56,279 bases of DNA, from positions 1 through 56,279 of the forward strand of contig NZ_BAGX02000010.1 of NCBI RefSeq assembly GCF_000320505.1, in the 5' to 3' direction. The translations under genes were made by a program, and so were the position numbers. Source of the stretch: Methanobrevibacter boviskoreani JH1. GTDB taxonomy: Archaea > Methanobacteriota > Methanobacteria > Methanobacteriales > Methanobacteriaceae. Shown piece by piece: positions 34,160 to 41,691 of this stretch. The notes under the pieces were generated by a model. It worked only from the letters and a program-made list of their open reading frames with translations. It had not been told where the DNA came from and did not search any database. Position 1 is the first letter of the stretch, and every line of letters begins with the position of its first letter.

Positions 34160-34602
34160 TCTTTTTTGATCTTTATTTTACTTTTTTATCTTTATTTTTA
34201 TATGATGTCTTTTTAATCTTTATTTATCTCTTTTATTATCTTATTTGCTATTTTATCAGTCTTTTTTTTAAAATGAGTATAATACTTTAATTTAATAGAT
34301 TATTTAATTTATAAAACTATTAGAATTGTTTTAATTAAATATTCAATATATGTATGTGATAAAAATAGTTAATTGAAAATATTGAATTAATGCGGAAAAT
34401 TAAGTAAATCCGGATAATCTCTTATTAAGATAATATTTCATTATTGGAATCCAAACGATTACAATATGATTAAAAAAATAGTATAAAAACTAATAAAATT
34501 ATTTTATTAATCTTTTTTAAAAGTATTTTTATTTTAATTTTATTAAATTAGGATTGTTTTTTTTCTATTTTTAGTGCCAGAAACCTAATAGATATAAATC
34601 GT
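34160..34602. other. Gene-free gap between convergent genes
   Basis: T-tracts at 34165-34275 probably terminate argJ, and A/T-rich sequence follows up to the end of the minus-strand gene. No ORF is supportable. Confidence 0.45.
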
Positions 34603-34863
34603 CTAATAGCTCGTCGTCTTCTCTTGTTCTTTTCTACGTCTTTCTGCTTCCCGAATCCTTTCCTGGTACTCATCGGATTGAAGGTATTTTTGATATTCTG
34701 CTTGTTCCCTTGCTTTTATTTGGGCTTTAATTACCTTTTGACGTTGTTTTTCACGTTTATTAATGGCATTTCTCTTCTTTCTTTTATTGTTATAGGCTTC
34801 TAACTTTTTGATAAGTATCTGCCAGTATCTACCAAAGTCCTGTAAAATCTTTTCAAAATCCAT
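34603..34863 (-). CDS. Small basic coiled-coil protein
   Basis: The 86-residue, very Lys/Arg/Glu-rich protein is predicted to be one long charged helix (NKREKQRQKVIKAQIKAREQ, then ERIREAERRRKEQE). ATG follows a good ribosome binding site TAGGTGGTAAT. The composition suggests binding to nucleic acid or ribosomes, or a structural coiled coil. The family is not recognised. Confidence 0.6.
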   Translation of the reverse strand: MDFEKILQDFGRYWQILIKKLEAYNNKRKKRNAINKREKQRQKVIKAQIKAREQAEYQKYLQSDEYQERIREAERRRKEQEKTTSY

Positions 34864-35190
34864 ATTACCACCTACTTAAACATTAATAATACTATGTTTT
34901 AAGTAAATAAAATTTTTTCTTTTTAAATTATTTCTTATTGGAATTTATTGGATAAAAGATTTTATTATTATTAAACATTGAGAAAAAAAGTATTTTTTTA
35001 ATTTAAAAATCCAAATAATAGAAACTATTATATACTACATAAAAGAAATATCTTTATGTTATATAATACATTCTATTTCTTTTAGAATTTTTTATTAGAA
35101 ATACTATAAATTAGATTTTATTATAATCCGTAGTACTTAACTATAAGTATTATACATTTTTTTATTAAATCAATATTACAAGGTGAAATT
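34864..35190. other. Gene-free intergenic region
   Basis: This AT-rich promoter region lies between divergent small genes. AGGTGA at 35181-35186 is the ribosome binding site of the 35-residue gene that follows. Nothing else is seen. Confidence 0.45.
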
Positions 35191-35298
35191 ATGGCAAAAG
35201 TTAGAGGTACTAATAAAAGAACTAGACCTAAATCTGGTTATAAAAAACCTGGAAGTAAACATGGTAGAGGAGCTAAGCAAACCTGGAAAAAACGATAG
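35191..35298 (+). CDS. 35-residue highly basic protein, glycine/lysine-rich
   Basis: ATG follows a strong AGGTGAAATT ribosome binding site. The 35 residues begin MAKVRGTNKRTRPKSGYKKP, continue with a Gly/Lys/His/Arg segment, and end with QTWKKR. There are about 14 Lys/Arg, no acidic residue, one Trp and evenly spread Gly. The size and charge are those of a tiny ribosomal or RNA-binding protein (compare bTHX or eL41 in character, not in sequence). Absence of any acidic residue over 35 codons and the good ribosome binding site argue that it is real. Confidence 0.6.
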   Translation: MAKVRGTNKRTRPKSGYKKPGSKHGRGAKQTWKKR

Positions 35299-35708
35299 GT
35301 TTGTTTAAATCTAAATATTTTTTTACTTCTTTTTATACAATTTTATGAATTTTTAATTACTTATTTTGTTTTTAGCTTAGTCTTATTTTTTTATTGTCTT
35401 ATTTTTTTTATATTACTTTATTGTTTATTTTGTTTTTAGTTTGGTTTTATTGTTTTTTTGTTTATTGCCTTATGTTTTTTGGATTATTATTTATTTGATT
35501 TTCTGGTTTTTTTTCTTTCTATGGTTGTTTTATTTTTAACTTATTTTGGATAAGAATTATGGATGGATCATTGGAATTTGGATGTATAATTTAGAGTCTT
35601 ATTTTCCATATCAAAAACTAGTTGAATAAAGTCCCAAAATAAGAATTAAATAGTTAAAATGATTTAAAAAAGTGTATAAAATAAGTAAAATCTTTAAAAA
35701 TAGTTAAG
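35299..35708. other. T-rich terminator-like region
   Basis: Between 35300 and 35530, TTATTTTGTTTTTAG- and TTATTGTTT-like phrases repeat with many T-runs on the plus strand, consistent with multi-site termination of the small basic gene. The stretch 35560-35708 is plain AT-rich sequence ending at the tRNA. No gene is seen. Confidence 0.45.
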
Positions 35709-35783
35709 CGGGCCTGACGGGATTTGAACCCGCGGCAACAAGGTTAAGAGCCAAGCGCTCTAGCCAGACTGAGCTACAAGCCC
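35709..35783 (-). tRNA. tRNA-Lys (anticodon CTT) with a mismatched anticodon stem
   Basis: The reverse strand gives acceptor GGGCTTG/CAGGCCC with G discriminator, D-stem GCTC/GAGC, T-arm GCGGG-TTCAAAT-CCCGT and anticodon loop CTCTTAA (anticodon CTT at 35746-35748). The anticodon stem reads CTTGG on the 5' side but CCTTG on the 3' side, where CCAAG would be expected. Two of the five pairs are therefore U-U mismatches. All other tRNA features are intact. No CCA is encoded. Confidence 0.85.
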
Positions 35784-35896
35784 ACATGATATTAACAATT
35801 TCTGTTTTTCATATTATTTAAATATATGTTTTTAGTATATAAAACAGGGTAAATTTTTGAAAAAGAATTTAAATTATAAATTTTATATTATTAACT

Positions 35897-36214
35897 ATGG
35901 TTAGATATTGTAAGAAATGTGGAGCAAAAGTGGATAATGATATGTTTAAGTTTTGTCCTAAATGTGGAGAGGAACTAAGTTCCAATATGGTTTTTTGTAA
36001 CAACTGCGGATCTGTTATTGAGAACAAGGATTCCAAATTCTGTCCCAAATGTGGAAAGCCAGTAGGTTCTACTGTAAGTTCTCCGTCACCAACATTTAAC
36101 AATAACGTTAATAACAGTAATCAATCCGATAGTGATAACCTGATTATAGTCGGGGTTACAGCCGTAATTATTGCTGTTATTATTTTGGTTACTTTGTATA
36201 TCATTTCAATTTAG
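35897..36214 (+). CDS. Tandem zinc-ribbon protein with C-terminal membrane anchor
   Basis: The 105-residue protein has four C-x2-C knuckles (YCKKCGAK, FCPKCGEE, FCNNCGSV, FCPKCGKP) forming two zinc ribbons. A Ser/Asn/Pro-rich linker follows, then one C-terminal membrane helix (IIVGVTAVIIAVIILVTLYI). This architecture is common in archaea and probably mediates protein-protein or nucleic-acid contacts at the membrane. No ribosome binding site is seen before the ATG. Confidence 0.75.
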   Translation: MVRYCKKCGAKVDNDMFKFCPKCGEELSSNMVFCNNCGSVIENKDSKFCPKCGKPVGSTVSSPSPTFNNNVNNSNQSDSDNLIIVGVTAVIIAVIILVTLYIISI

Positions 36215-36370
36215 CTTTAGTGCCGGAACATATTTAATAATTCCCTTCTTTTTTTAAATATTCTTTTTTCTATTCATTTTGAGTCTATGAAAACTAAAAA
36301 AAGTAGAATAAAACAGTTTTTACCCTACTATATCTATATTTTTTAAATACTGTTCATTTAATATCAAATT

Positions 36371-37513
36371 TCATTGGGAGGACCTTGCTAAATCCTCCTC
36401 TGTTGGCGCAAAGTATTTGTTTCCAATAATGCTTGGAATAATCGCACTTAGAACTAAAACTCCAGTTAGGATACTGTAGATGTTTGTGGATATCAGATTG
36501 TTATTTAAACCATAGGCCGCGGCAACAAGACCAAATGTCAAACCGGTACTCATTATCAGGGTAACATACATGTGATATCTGCTTAACGTTGCCCTTACAA
36601 TTGTGTATACTCCTATGAACTTTCCAACCTGACGGATAATAAATATTAGTAGGAATATTCCGATTGAACCGATAATGACAGGTATTGAAACTTTGGCTCC
36701 TCCAACTATAAAGAATATTGGTGTAATTATACTGAATGCAACGGTTTGTAACCTCTGTAACATATCATTCTTGTTGGTGTGGCTGAATGGCTTTGAGAGA
36801 ATGGTTCCAAGAATGAATACAGGAAGCAATGCCTGTCCGCCACCTAATGCTGCAAAGAATATTAACAATACTATCAGTAGGAATATATATTTGAGCTCAA
36901 GCTCATTACTTGTCATGCTGAAGGTTTTGCTTTCAAACAGTGTGTTTGAATATTTGTATGAAAATAGGAGTATGAGTATTGATGCGATTATAAAGATCAA
37001 TGTTTCATAACCTGGCCTCATAAATAGAACACTTAATGCCGTTGCAGTGCAGATGTTTGTTATAAATGTGGAACCCATAAGTATTGTCCCTATCTTACGT
37101 CCTGAAAATTCCATATCGAGAATTATTGAATAAACTATTGCAATGGAAGTTTCGGATAATGCGGTTGCAACAAGCAGTGCGGATTTAAGTGGCCAGTTTA
37201 GTAGATAATTACATGCTATAAATACTAAAACAAAGGATATCAGAAAAGATCCAACACCAATGCCAATACATTCGGACAAATTCTTTCTCATTACGTCTAT
37301 ATCTATTTCAGTACCAGCAAGAAATGTTAAAACCATACCGCCTAAACCTGCAACGTATATCATCCATGATTCAGGTTCAAGCAGACCTAAATTTCCCGCA
37401 ACAATTCCCAGTACAATCTCCACAATGGATATGGAAATTCCCCATTTAATTGAAATCATGCTGGCAATCACTATTAAAACAGCCAGTACTACAGGATAGA
37501 AATCACTAATCAA
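36371..37513 (-). CDS. Cation/proton antiporter (CPA2/Kef-like), riboswitch-linked
   Basis: The 380-residue integral membrane protein has about 12 hydrophobic helices. The CPA2 fold is recognisable from VEIVLGIVAGNLGLL, the TFLAGTEID segment and LLVATALSETSIAIVYSIIL, which corresponds to the conserved discontinuous helix region. The C-terminal regulatory domain is absent. The start is TTG 37513, with AAGGAG 11 nt upstream. The gene is preceded by a fluoride riboswitch on the same strand, so it likely contributes to fluoride or proton/sodium homeostasis under fluoride stress. Antiporters of this kind are among the known classes controlled by that riboswitch. Confidence 0.83.
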   Translation of the reverse strand: MISDFYPVVLAVLIVIASMISIKWGISISIVEIVLGIVAGNLGLLEPESWMIYVAGLGGMVLTFLAGTEIDIDVMRKNLSECIGIGVGSFLISFVLVFIACNYLLNWPLKSALLVATALSETSIAIVYSIILDMEFSGRKIGTILMGSTFITNICTATALSVLFMRPGYETLIFIIASILILLFSYKYSNTLFESKTFSMTSNELELKYIFLLIVLLIFFAALGGGQALLPVFILGTILSKPFSHTNKNDMLQRLQTVAFSIITPIFFIVGGAKVSIPVIIGSIGIFLLIFIIRQVGKFIGVYTIVRATLSRYHMYVTLIMSTGLTFGLVAAAYGLNNNLISTNIYSILTGVLVLSAIIPSIIGNKYFAPTEEDLARSSQ

Positions 37514-37597
37514 TTTTTAAAATCTCCTTAAAGTTAAATCTAAGATAATAAAAATCAATCTTCTCTATAAAAAACAGTATCTAATTTAAACTCCACT

Positions 37598-37607
37598 TCA
37601 GTGATTA
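37598..37607 (-). promoter_or_regulatory. Anti-P3 sequence of the fluoride riboswitch expression platform
   Basis: On the minus strand this reads TAATCACTGA, the exact complement of TCAGTGATTA at 37671-37680 inside the aptamer P3 hairpin. Pairing of the two would dismantle P3, giving a simple ligand-dependent switch between folds. The pairing is visible in the sequence; the mechanism is inferred. Confidence 0.5.
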
Positions 37608-37654
37608 AATCATGATTTATAGATTAGGTTAATCTTATTACCTTTTTGAAAAAT

Positions 37655-37707
37655 AGAAGTCATCATTCAGTAATCACTGACGGTTAAAGGTGGAACCTCA
37701 TCACCTT
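37655..37707 (-). ncRNA. Fluoride riboswitch (crcB motif) aptamer
   Basis: The minus strand begins AAGGTGATGAGGTTCCACCT, then TTAACCGTCAGTGATTACTG, and ends ATGATGACTTCTA. It matches the crcB-motif layout. P1 is AAGGUG with CACCUU, the conserved GAUGAGG follows, P2 is GAGGUU with GACUUC, the joining UAACC is present, P3 is UCAG-UGAUUA-CUGA, and the 3' consensus is UGAUGACUUCU. A TATA box TTTATATAAA at about 37731-37740 places the transcription start near the aptamer 5' end. The downstream gene is the antiporter at 36371-37513. Confidence 0.85.
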
Positions 37708-37730
37708 AATGTTATACTTTAAGATTTTTT

Positions 37731-37740
37731 TTATATAAAC
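37731..37740 (-). promoter_or_regulatory. TATA box of the riboswitch-antiporter transcript
   Basis: On the minus strand GTTTATATAA followed by an A-run lies 24-33 nt before the aptamer start, the normal distance for an archaeal TATA element. The remaining gap up to the ATPase gene (37741-37978) has no gene. Confidence 0.5.
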
Positions 37741-37978
37741 TTTTATTATTTGATTAAGTTTATTTTAATTTCTTTAAGTTATAAGAATAGTTTTAACAGG
37801 GAATTTAATTACTTGTTAAGAATTCTCATGTTTTTTAAAGTTCACTGAACAATATAATTTTAAATAATTATTTAAACCTATTATAGTAAGGGATATAATA
37901 TAAAAAATAATTATTTATAAAATAAGAAAATATAATAAATTAATGATTAAATCATTATGACTGAATGGAGATTATAAT

Positions 37979-39181
37979 ATGGAGATTGCATCAAAAGAGT
38001 CATTATTTCAACCAGGTCAACCAGTTAGTCCTGAAAGATTTAAAGGCAGAAAACAAATCTTGGAAGAAATATTAAAATATTTTCCAGGGGTTATAAATGG
38101 TAATCCTCAACATTTTTTTATCACAGGTAAAAGGGGAATGGGAAAAACATCATTAGCAAATTTTGTAAGGGATTTTGCAGAGAAGAATTACTCAATGATT
38201 ACAGCCCATATTATGAATGATAGTTTTCATAATGTTAATGAATTAACTACTCAAATCATTGAAAGAATATTAAATTCCATAAAATCTGAAGCCTGGTCTG
38301 AGAAGATATTTGATATCTTAGGTGATCGTATAGAACGTATTGGTTTCGGTGGAATTAATATAAAATTTAAACCAAAAGATGAGGAATTAGAAAACATTAA
38401 AGATAATTTTGCATTTTATTTAAATGATATTGTAAATAGATTTGAGGATAAAAAAGGTCTATTCATTGTTATTGATGATATCAATGGTTTATCTGAAACT
38501 CCAGAGTTTGCTAATTGGTATAAAAGTTTTGCAGATACTTTAGCTACCTCTGTTGATAATCCTCGTATTTGTTTCATGTTAACAGGATATCCCGAAAAAT
38601 ATAATAGATTATATGAGCAAAATCCCTCTGTTAATAGAATATTTCATGTTCATGAGTTGAAAGCGTTATCTGATAAAGATATTGAACTTTTCTATGAGGA
38701 TATTTTTTCATTTTATAATATTTCAATTAATGACGATGCATTGGAAGAGATGATTTTATATTCATCAGGTATGCCTACTATGATGCAAGAGATTGGTGAT
38801 GCAACTTTTTGGATTAATACTGATGATTGTATTGATATTGATGATGCATTTAGAGGTATTATTGAAGCCGGTCAAAGAATAGGATTGAAATATTTGCAAC
38901 CTTTACTTGATAAAAAGATTAGAAGTGCAGAATATCTATCCTTATTTAAAAAAATCGGAAAACAATTAGTAATTAGTCCTGATAGTCCTTTTACTAAAAA
39001 AGAATTTGAAAATATTTTAGATGAATCTGAATTTCAAGTATTTAATGGTTTTATTAGGCGTGCTAAAGATTTAGGGATTATTGAATTAGCTGGTTCTAAA
39101 AAACGAGGAGAATATCAATTTACTAATCATCTATTTCCAATATATTTCTTTATTCTAACTATTAATGAAAGGAATCTTTAA
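37979..39181 (+). CDS. AAA/STAND-type ATPase
   Basis: The 400-residue protein has Walker A FITGKRGMGKTSLANF (~residues 47-62), Walker B LFIVIDDING (~160-169), sensor-like CFMLTGYPEKY (~199-209) and an arginine-containing lid region. A winged-helix-like C-terminal part (~330-400, RAKDLGIIELAGSKKRGEYQ) follows. This is the architecture of archaeal P-loop ATPases of the Orc/Cdc6-like and STAND groups with a DNA-binding tail. The exact function is unknown. GGAG 8 nt before the ATG supports the start. It is transcribed alone. Confidence 0.75.
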   Translation: MEIASKESLFQPGQPVSPERFKGRKQILEEILKYFPGVINGNPQHFFITGKRGMGKTSLANFVRDFAEKNYSMITAHIMNDSFHNVNELTTQIIERILNSIKSEAWSEKIFDILGDRIERIGFGGINIKFKPKDEELENIKDNFAFYLNDIVNRFEDKKGLFIVIDDINGLSETPEFANWYKSFADTLATSVDNPRICFMLTGYPEKYNRLYEQNPSVNRIFHVHELKALSDKDIELFYEDIFSFYNISINDDALEEMILYSSGMPTMMQEIGDATFWINTDDCIDIDDAFRGIIEAGQRIGLKYLQPLLDKKIRSAEYLSLFKKIGKQLVISPDSPFTKKEFENILDESEFQVFNGFIRRAKDLGIIELAGSKKRGEYQFTNHLFPIYFFILTINERNL

Positions 39182-39303
39182 TCTTATTATAACTTTTTTT
39201 CTATTTTTTTCTTGGTCTACTTTCTCAAAATATATTTAAAAAATAATAAATACTAAATGAAATATAAAAATTATCATATTAAATATTTTAGGAGAGTTTA
39301 TTT

Positions 39304-40020
39304 TTGATATTTGCAGCTATTCTAGCAGGTGGAGTAGGTAAGAGAATGGGTCAAACTGAAAAGCCTAAACAATTTTTAAAATTAGGAACCAAACCTATTA
39401 TAATCCATACCATTGAAAAATTCTATGTAAACAGTAGGTTTGAGAAGGTTATTGTATTGACACCTTCCGAGTGGATTAACTATACCAAATCATTGGTCGA
39501 GGAGTATATTCCTGACAGCGATAATATTGTTGTAATCGAAGGTGGACTAGAAAGAAACGATACAATAATGGCTGCAATAGATTATATTGAAAACAACTAT
39601 GGATTAAATGAGGATGACATAATACTTACCCATGATTCTGTAAGGCCATTTGTATCTCACAGGATTATCGAGGATAACATTGAAACCGCATTAAAATATG
39701 ATGCATGTGACACTGTTTTTCCAGCATCCGATACAATCGTCGAAAGCCGTGACGGTAAAAAAATTACTAACATGCCCAATAGGGCATTCATGTATCAGGG
39801 TCAGACTCCCCAGTCTTTTAATATTCTAAAACTTAAAAGGTTCTTCAATGAACTTACAGAAGAGGAAAAATCCATATTGACCGATGCAGCTAAGATATTT
39901 GTTCTTAAAGGTCAGGATGTTAAATTGGTTAAAGGTGATGTAACCAATATCAAGATTACCTATTTATATGATTTGAAGGTTGCAAATAGTATTTTAGATA
40001 ATAATCTAAATAGGGATTAA
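39304..40020 (+). CDS. tarI: Cytidylyltransferase, IspD/TarI family (likely ribitol-5-phosphate cytidylyltransferase)
   Basis: The 238-residue protein begins IFAAILAGGVGKRMGQTEKP, the CTP-binding loop of the IspD/TarI family. It continues with KQFLKLGTKPIIIHTI, LTHDSVRPFVSHRII and RAFMYQGQTPQSF. Archaea make isoprenoids by the mevalonate route, and a TarJ-like reductase gene follows, so activation of ribitol-5-phosphate (CDP-ribitol formation) is much more likely than MEP synthesis. The start is TTG 39304, with AGGAGAG 8 nt upstream and no closer ATG. Confidence 0.85.
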   Translation: MIFAAILAGGVGKRMGQTEKPKQFLKLGTKPIIIHTIEKFYVNSRFEKVIVLTPSEWINYTKSLVEEYIPDSDNIVVIEGGLERNDTIMAAIDYIENNYGLNEDDIILTHDSVRPFVSHRIIEDNIETALKYDACDTVFPASDTIVESRDGKKITNMPNRAFMYQGQTPQSFNILKLKRFFNELTEEEKSILTDAAKIFVLKGQDVKLVKGDVTNIKITYLYDLKVANSILDNNLNRD

Positions 40021-40064
40021 GTTGTTTAAGATTTTAAGTTGATATTTGGATATTTAAGTGAATT

Positions 40065-40167
40065 ATTCTAGCTATTAACTATGGAAGTTGTATTCTAGCT
40101 ATTAAGTTTGTTATAGTTTATAATTCTAGCTATTAACTATCGAAGTTGTATTCTAGCTATTAGGTTT
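40065..40167. repeat. Two 58-nt direct repeats containing four ATTCTAGCTATTA motifs
   Basis: ATTCTAGCTATTA occurs at 40065, 40092, 40123 and 40150. The spacing 27, 31, 27 shows a 45-nt unit (two motifs around ACTATnGAAGTTGT) repeated with a 58-nt period. It fills the 218-nt gap between tarI and tarJ, so it is transcribed if the two genes form an operon. Confidence 0.7.
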
Positions 40168-40238
40168 ATTTAACCATTAGGGTTTATATGGATAATAGAT
40201 TATATTCAAGATTATTTTTTTAACTAATTGGTGTTGAT

Positions 40239-41258
40239 ATGATTAATACAGTTTGTAGATTGGTTTCTCCAAAATTATTTGAGGAGATATACATAGAGGT
40301 TGACATTAGGGATAAGGTTATAATAAGGCCTAGCTATCTGTCAATTTGTCGTGCTGATCAAAGATATTATCAGGGTAAGCGCTCTGCATCTGTATTGTCT
40401 AAAAAATTGCCGATGGCATTAACACATGAGGCAACTGGAGTGGTTGTTAAAGATTTAACAGGACATTTTAATGTAGGGGATAAGGTCGTGGTAATTCCAA
40501 ACACGCCAGTTGAAAAGGATGATATAATAAGTGAAAACTATCTTTCAAGCTCCAAGTTTTCCTCAAGTGGTTCCGATGGATTTATGGAGGATTATATTGT
40601 AGTAAATCCCGATAGGGTTGTCAAGGTACCTGATGACTTAAATCCTGAAATTGCCTCTTTTACAGAATTCATATCCGTGGCGGTTCATGGAATTAGAAGA
40701 TTCAATAGATATGCGCATAAAAGAAGAGACACCATTGGTGTATGGGGTGACGGTAACCTCGGATATGTTGTGGCATTGGTCTTAAAGATAGCCATGCCCC
40801 AATCTAAAATATATGTATTTGGACCACATCTCGATAAATTGAATCTTTTTACATTTGCAGACAAAAGATTCCTGGTGGATGATGTTCCGGAGGATGTAAG
40901 AATAGACCATGGATTTGAGTGTGTTGGAGGACAAGGCTCCCAGTCAGCTATCAATCAGATTATCGATTTAATAAATCCTGAAGGTACTATCTTATTGATG
41001 GGTGTAAGTGAATATCCAATACCAATAAACACACGTGATGTATTGTCTAAGGGTTTATCCGTTATTGGCGCAAGCCGTAGTGGAAGGGACGACTTTCTAA
41101 AAACAGTTGAATTATATGGAAATACCAGGTTTTTATCCTATCTTGAAAGTATTATAGGTGAGGTAATTACAGTAAGAAGCCTTGAGGATATTCATTATGC
41201 ATTTAATAGGGATACCAACCTTAGATTTGGAAAAACAATAATGAAATGGGAAAAATAG
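40239..41258 (+). CDS. tarJ: TarJ-like ribulose-5-phosphate reductase (zinc-type alcohol dehydrogenase)
   Basis: The 339-residue medium-chain dehydrogenase/reductase begins with the TarJ-typical MINTVCRLVSPKLFE, PSYLSICRADQRYYQGKR and LPMALTHEATGVVV. It has a Rossmann segment IGVWGDGNLGYVVALVL and a later FECVGGQGSQSAINQ. TarJ reduces ribulose-5-phosphate to ribitol-5-phosphate with NADPH, feeding the cytidylyltransferase encoded just upstream. Together they predict CDP-ribitol for a ribitol-phosphate-containing polymer. GGTG 5 nt before the ATG supports the start. Confidence 0.87.
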   Translation: MINTVCRLVSPKLFEEIYIEVDIRDKVIIRPSYLSICRADQRYYQGKRSASVLSKKLPMALTHEATGVVVKDLTGHFNVGDKVVVIPNTPVEKDDIISENYLSSSKFSSSGSDGFMEDYIVVNPDRVVKVPDDLNPEIASFTEFISVAVHGIRRFNRYAHKRRDTIGVWGDGNLGYVVALVLKIAMPQSKIYVFGPHLDKLNLFTFADKRFLVDDVPEDVRIDHGFECVGGQGSQSAINQIIDLINPEGTILLMGVSEYPIPINTRDVLSKGLSVIGASRSGRDDFLKTVELYGNTRFLSYLESIIGEVITVRSLEDIHYAFNRDTNLRFGKTIMKWEK

Positions 41259-41691
41259 CTTTTATTTTGGTTTTTCTCTCTATTTTTGTTATATTTTTTA
41301 AAGTAATATTTTTATTAAAAGCATGTTAAAATATTTATATGATCTATTTTTTTTTATTATTGCTATTTTTTTGAAATTTTAAGATTGTAATGTAAATACT
41401 ATTTTTTTTTTTTAAATGTGATCTGGTTATTAAATAATTTTTTATTATTTAACTTTTTAAAAGCTTTAAAGATCTAAAAACTATTTTAATAGTTATATTC
41501 TTTATGTGTAAAAATTTTAAGATCTAATTTTATGAATAAATCCTTAAAATTTGTTTATTTTTCTACTGATAACTTGCTTATTTTGTTTAAAAAAGCATTT
41601 AAAAACTTTTATATTCTATAAATTAAAGATATATTATTAATTTGATTTAGATCTAAAATTAGAATACAGTTAAATAAATGAGGTTTAATGT
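41259..41691. other. Gene-free gap upstream of the dpt genes
   Basis: T-tracts at 41345-41415 can end the tar transcript. AT-rich sequence with TATA-like TTTTATATTC at about 41606-41615 probably holds the dpt promoter. No ORF is supportable. Confidence 0.45.

Noticed and set aside
39304-40020. IspD of the MEP isoprenoid pathway
   Set aside because: Archaea use the mevalonate pathway, and the downstream TarJ-like gene fits a ribitol-5-phosphate cytidylyltransferase.
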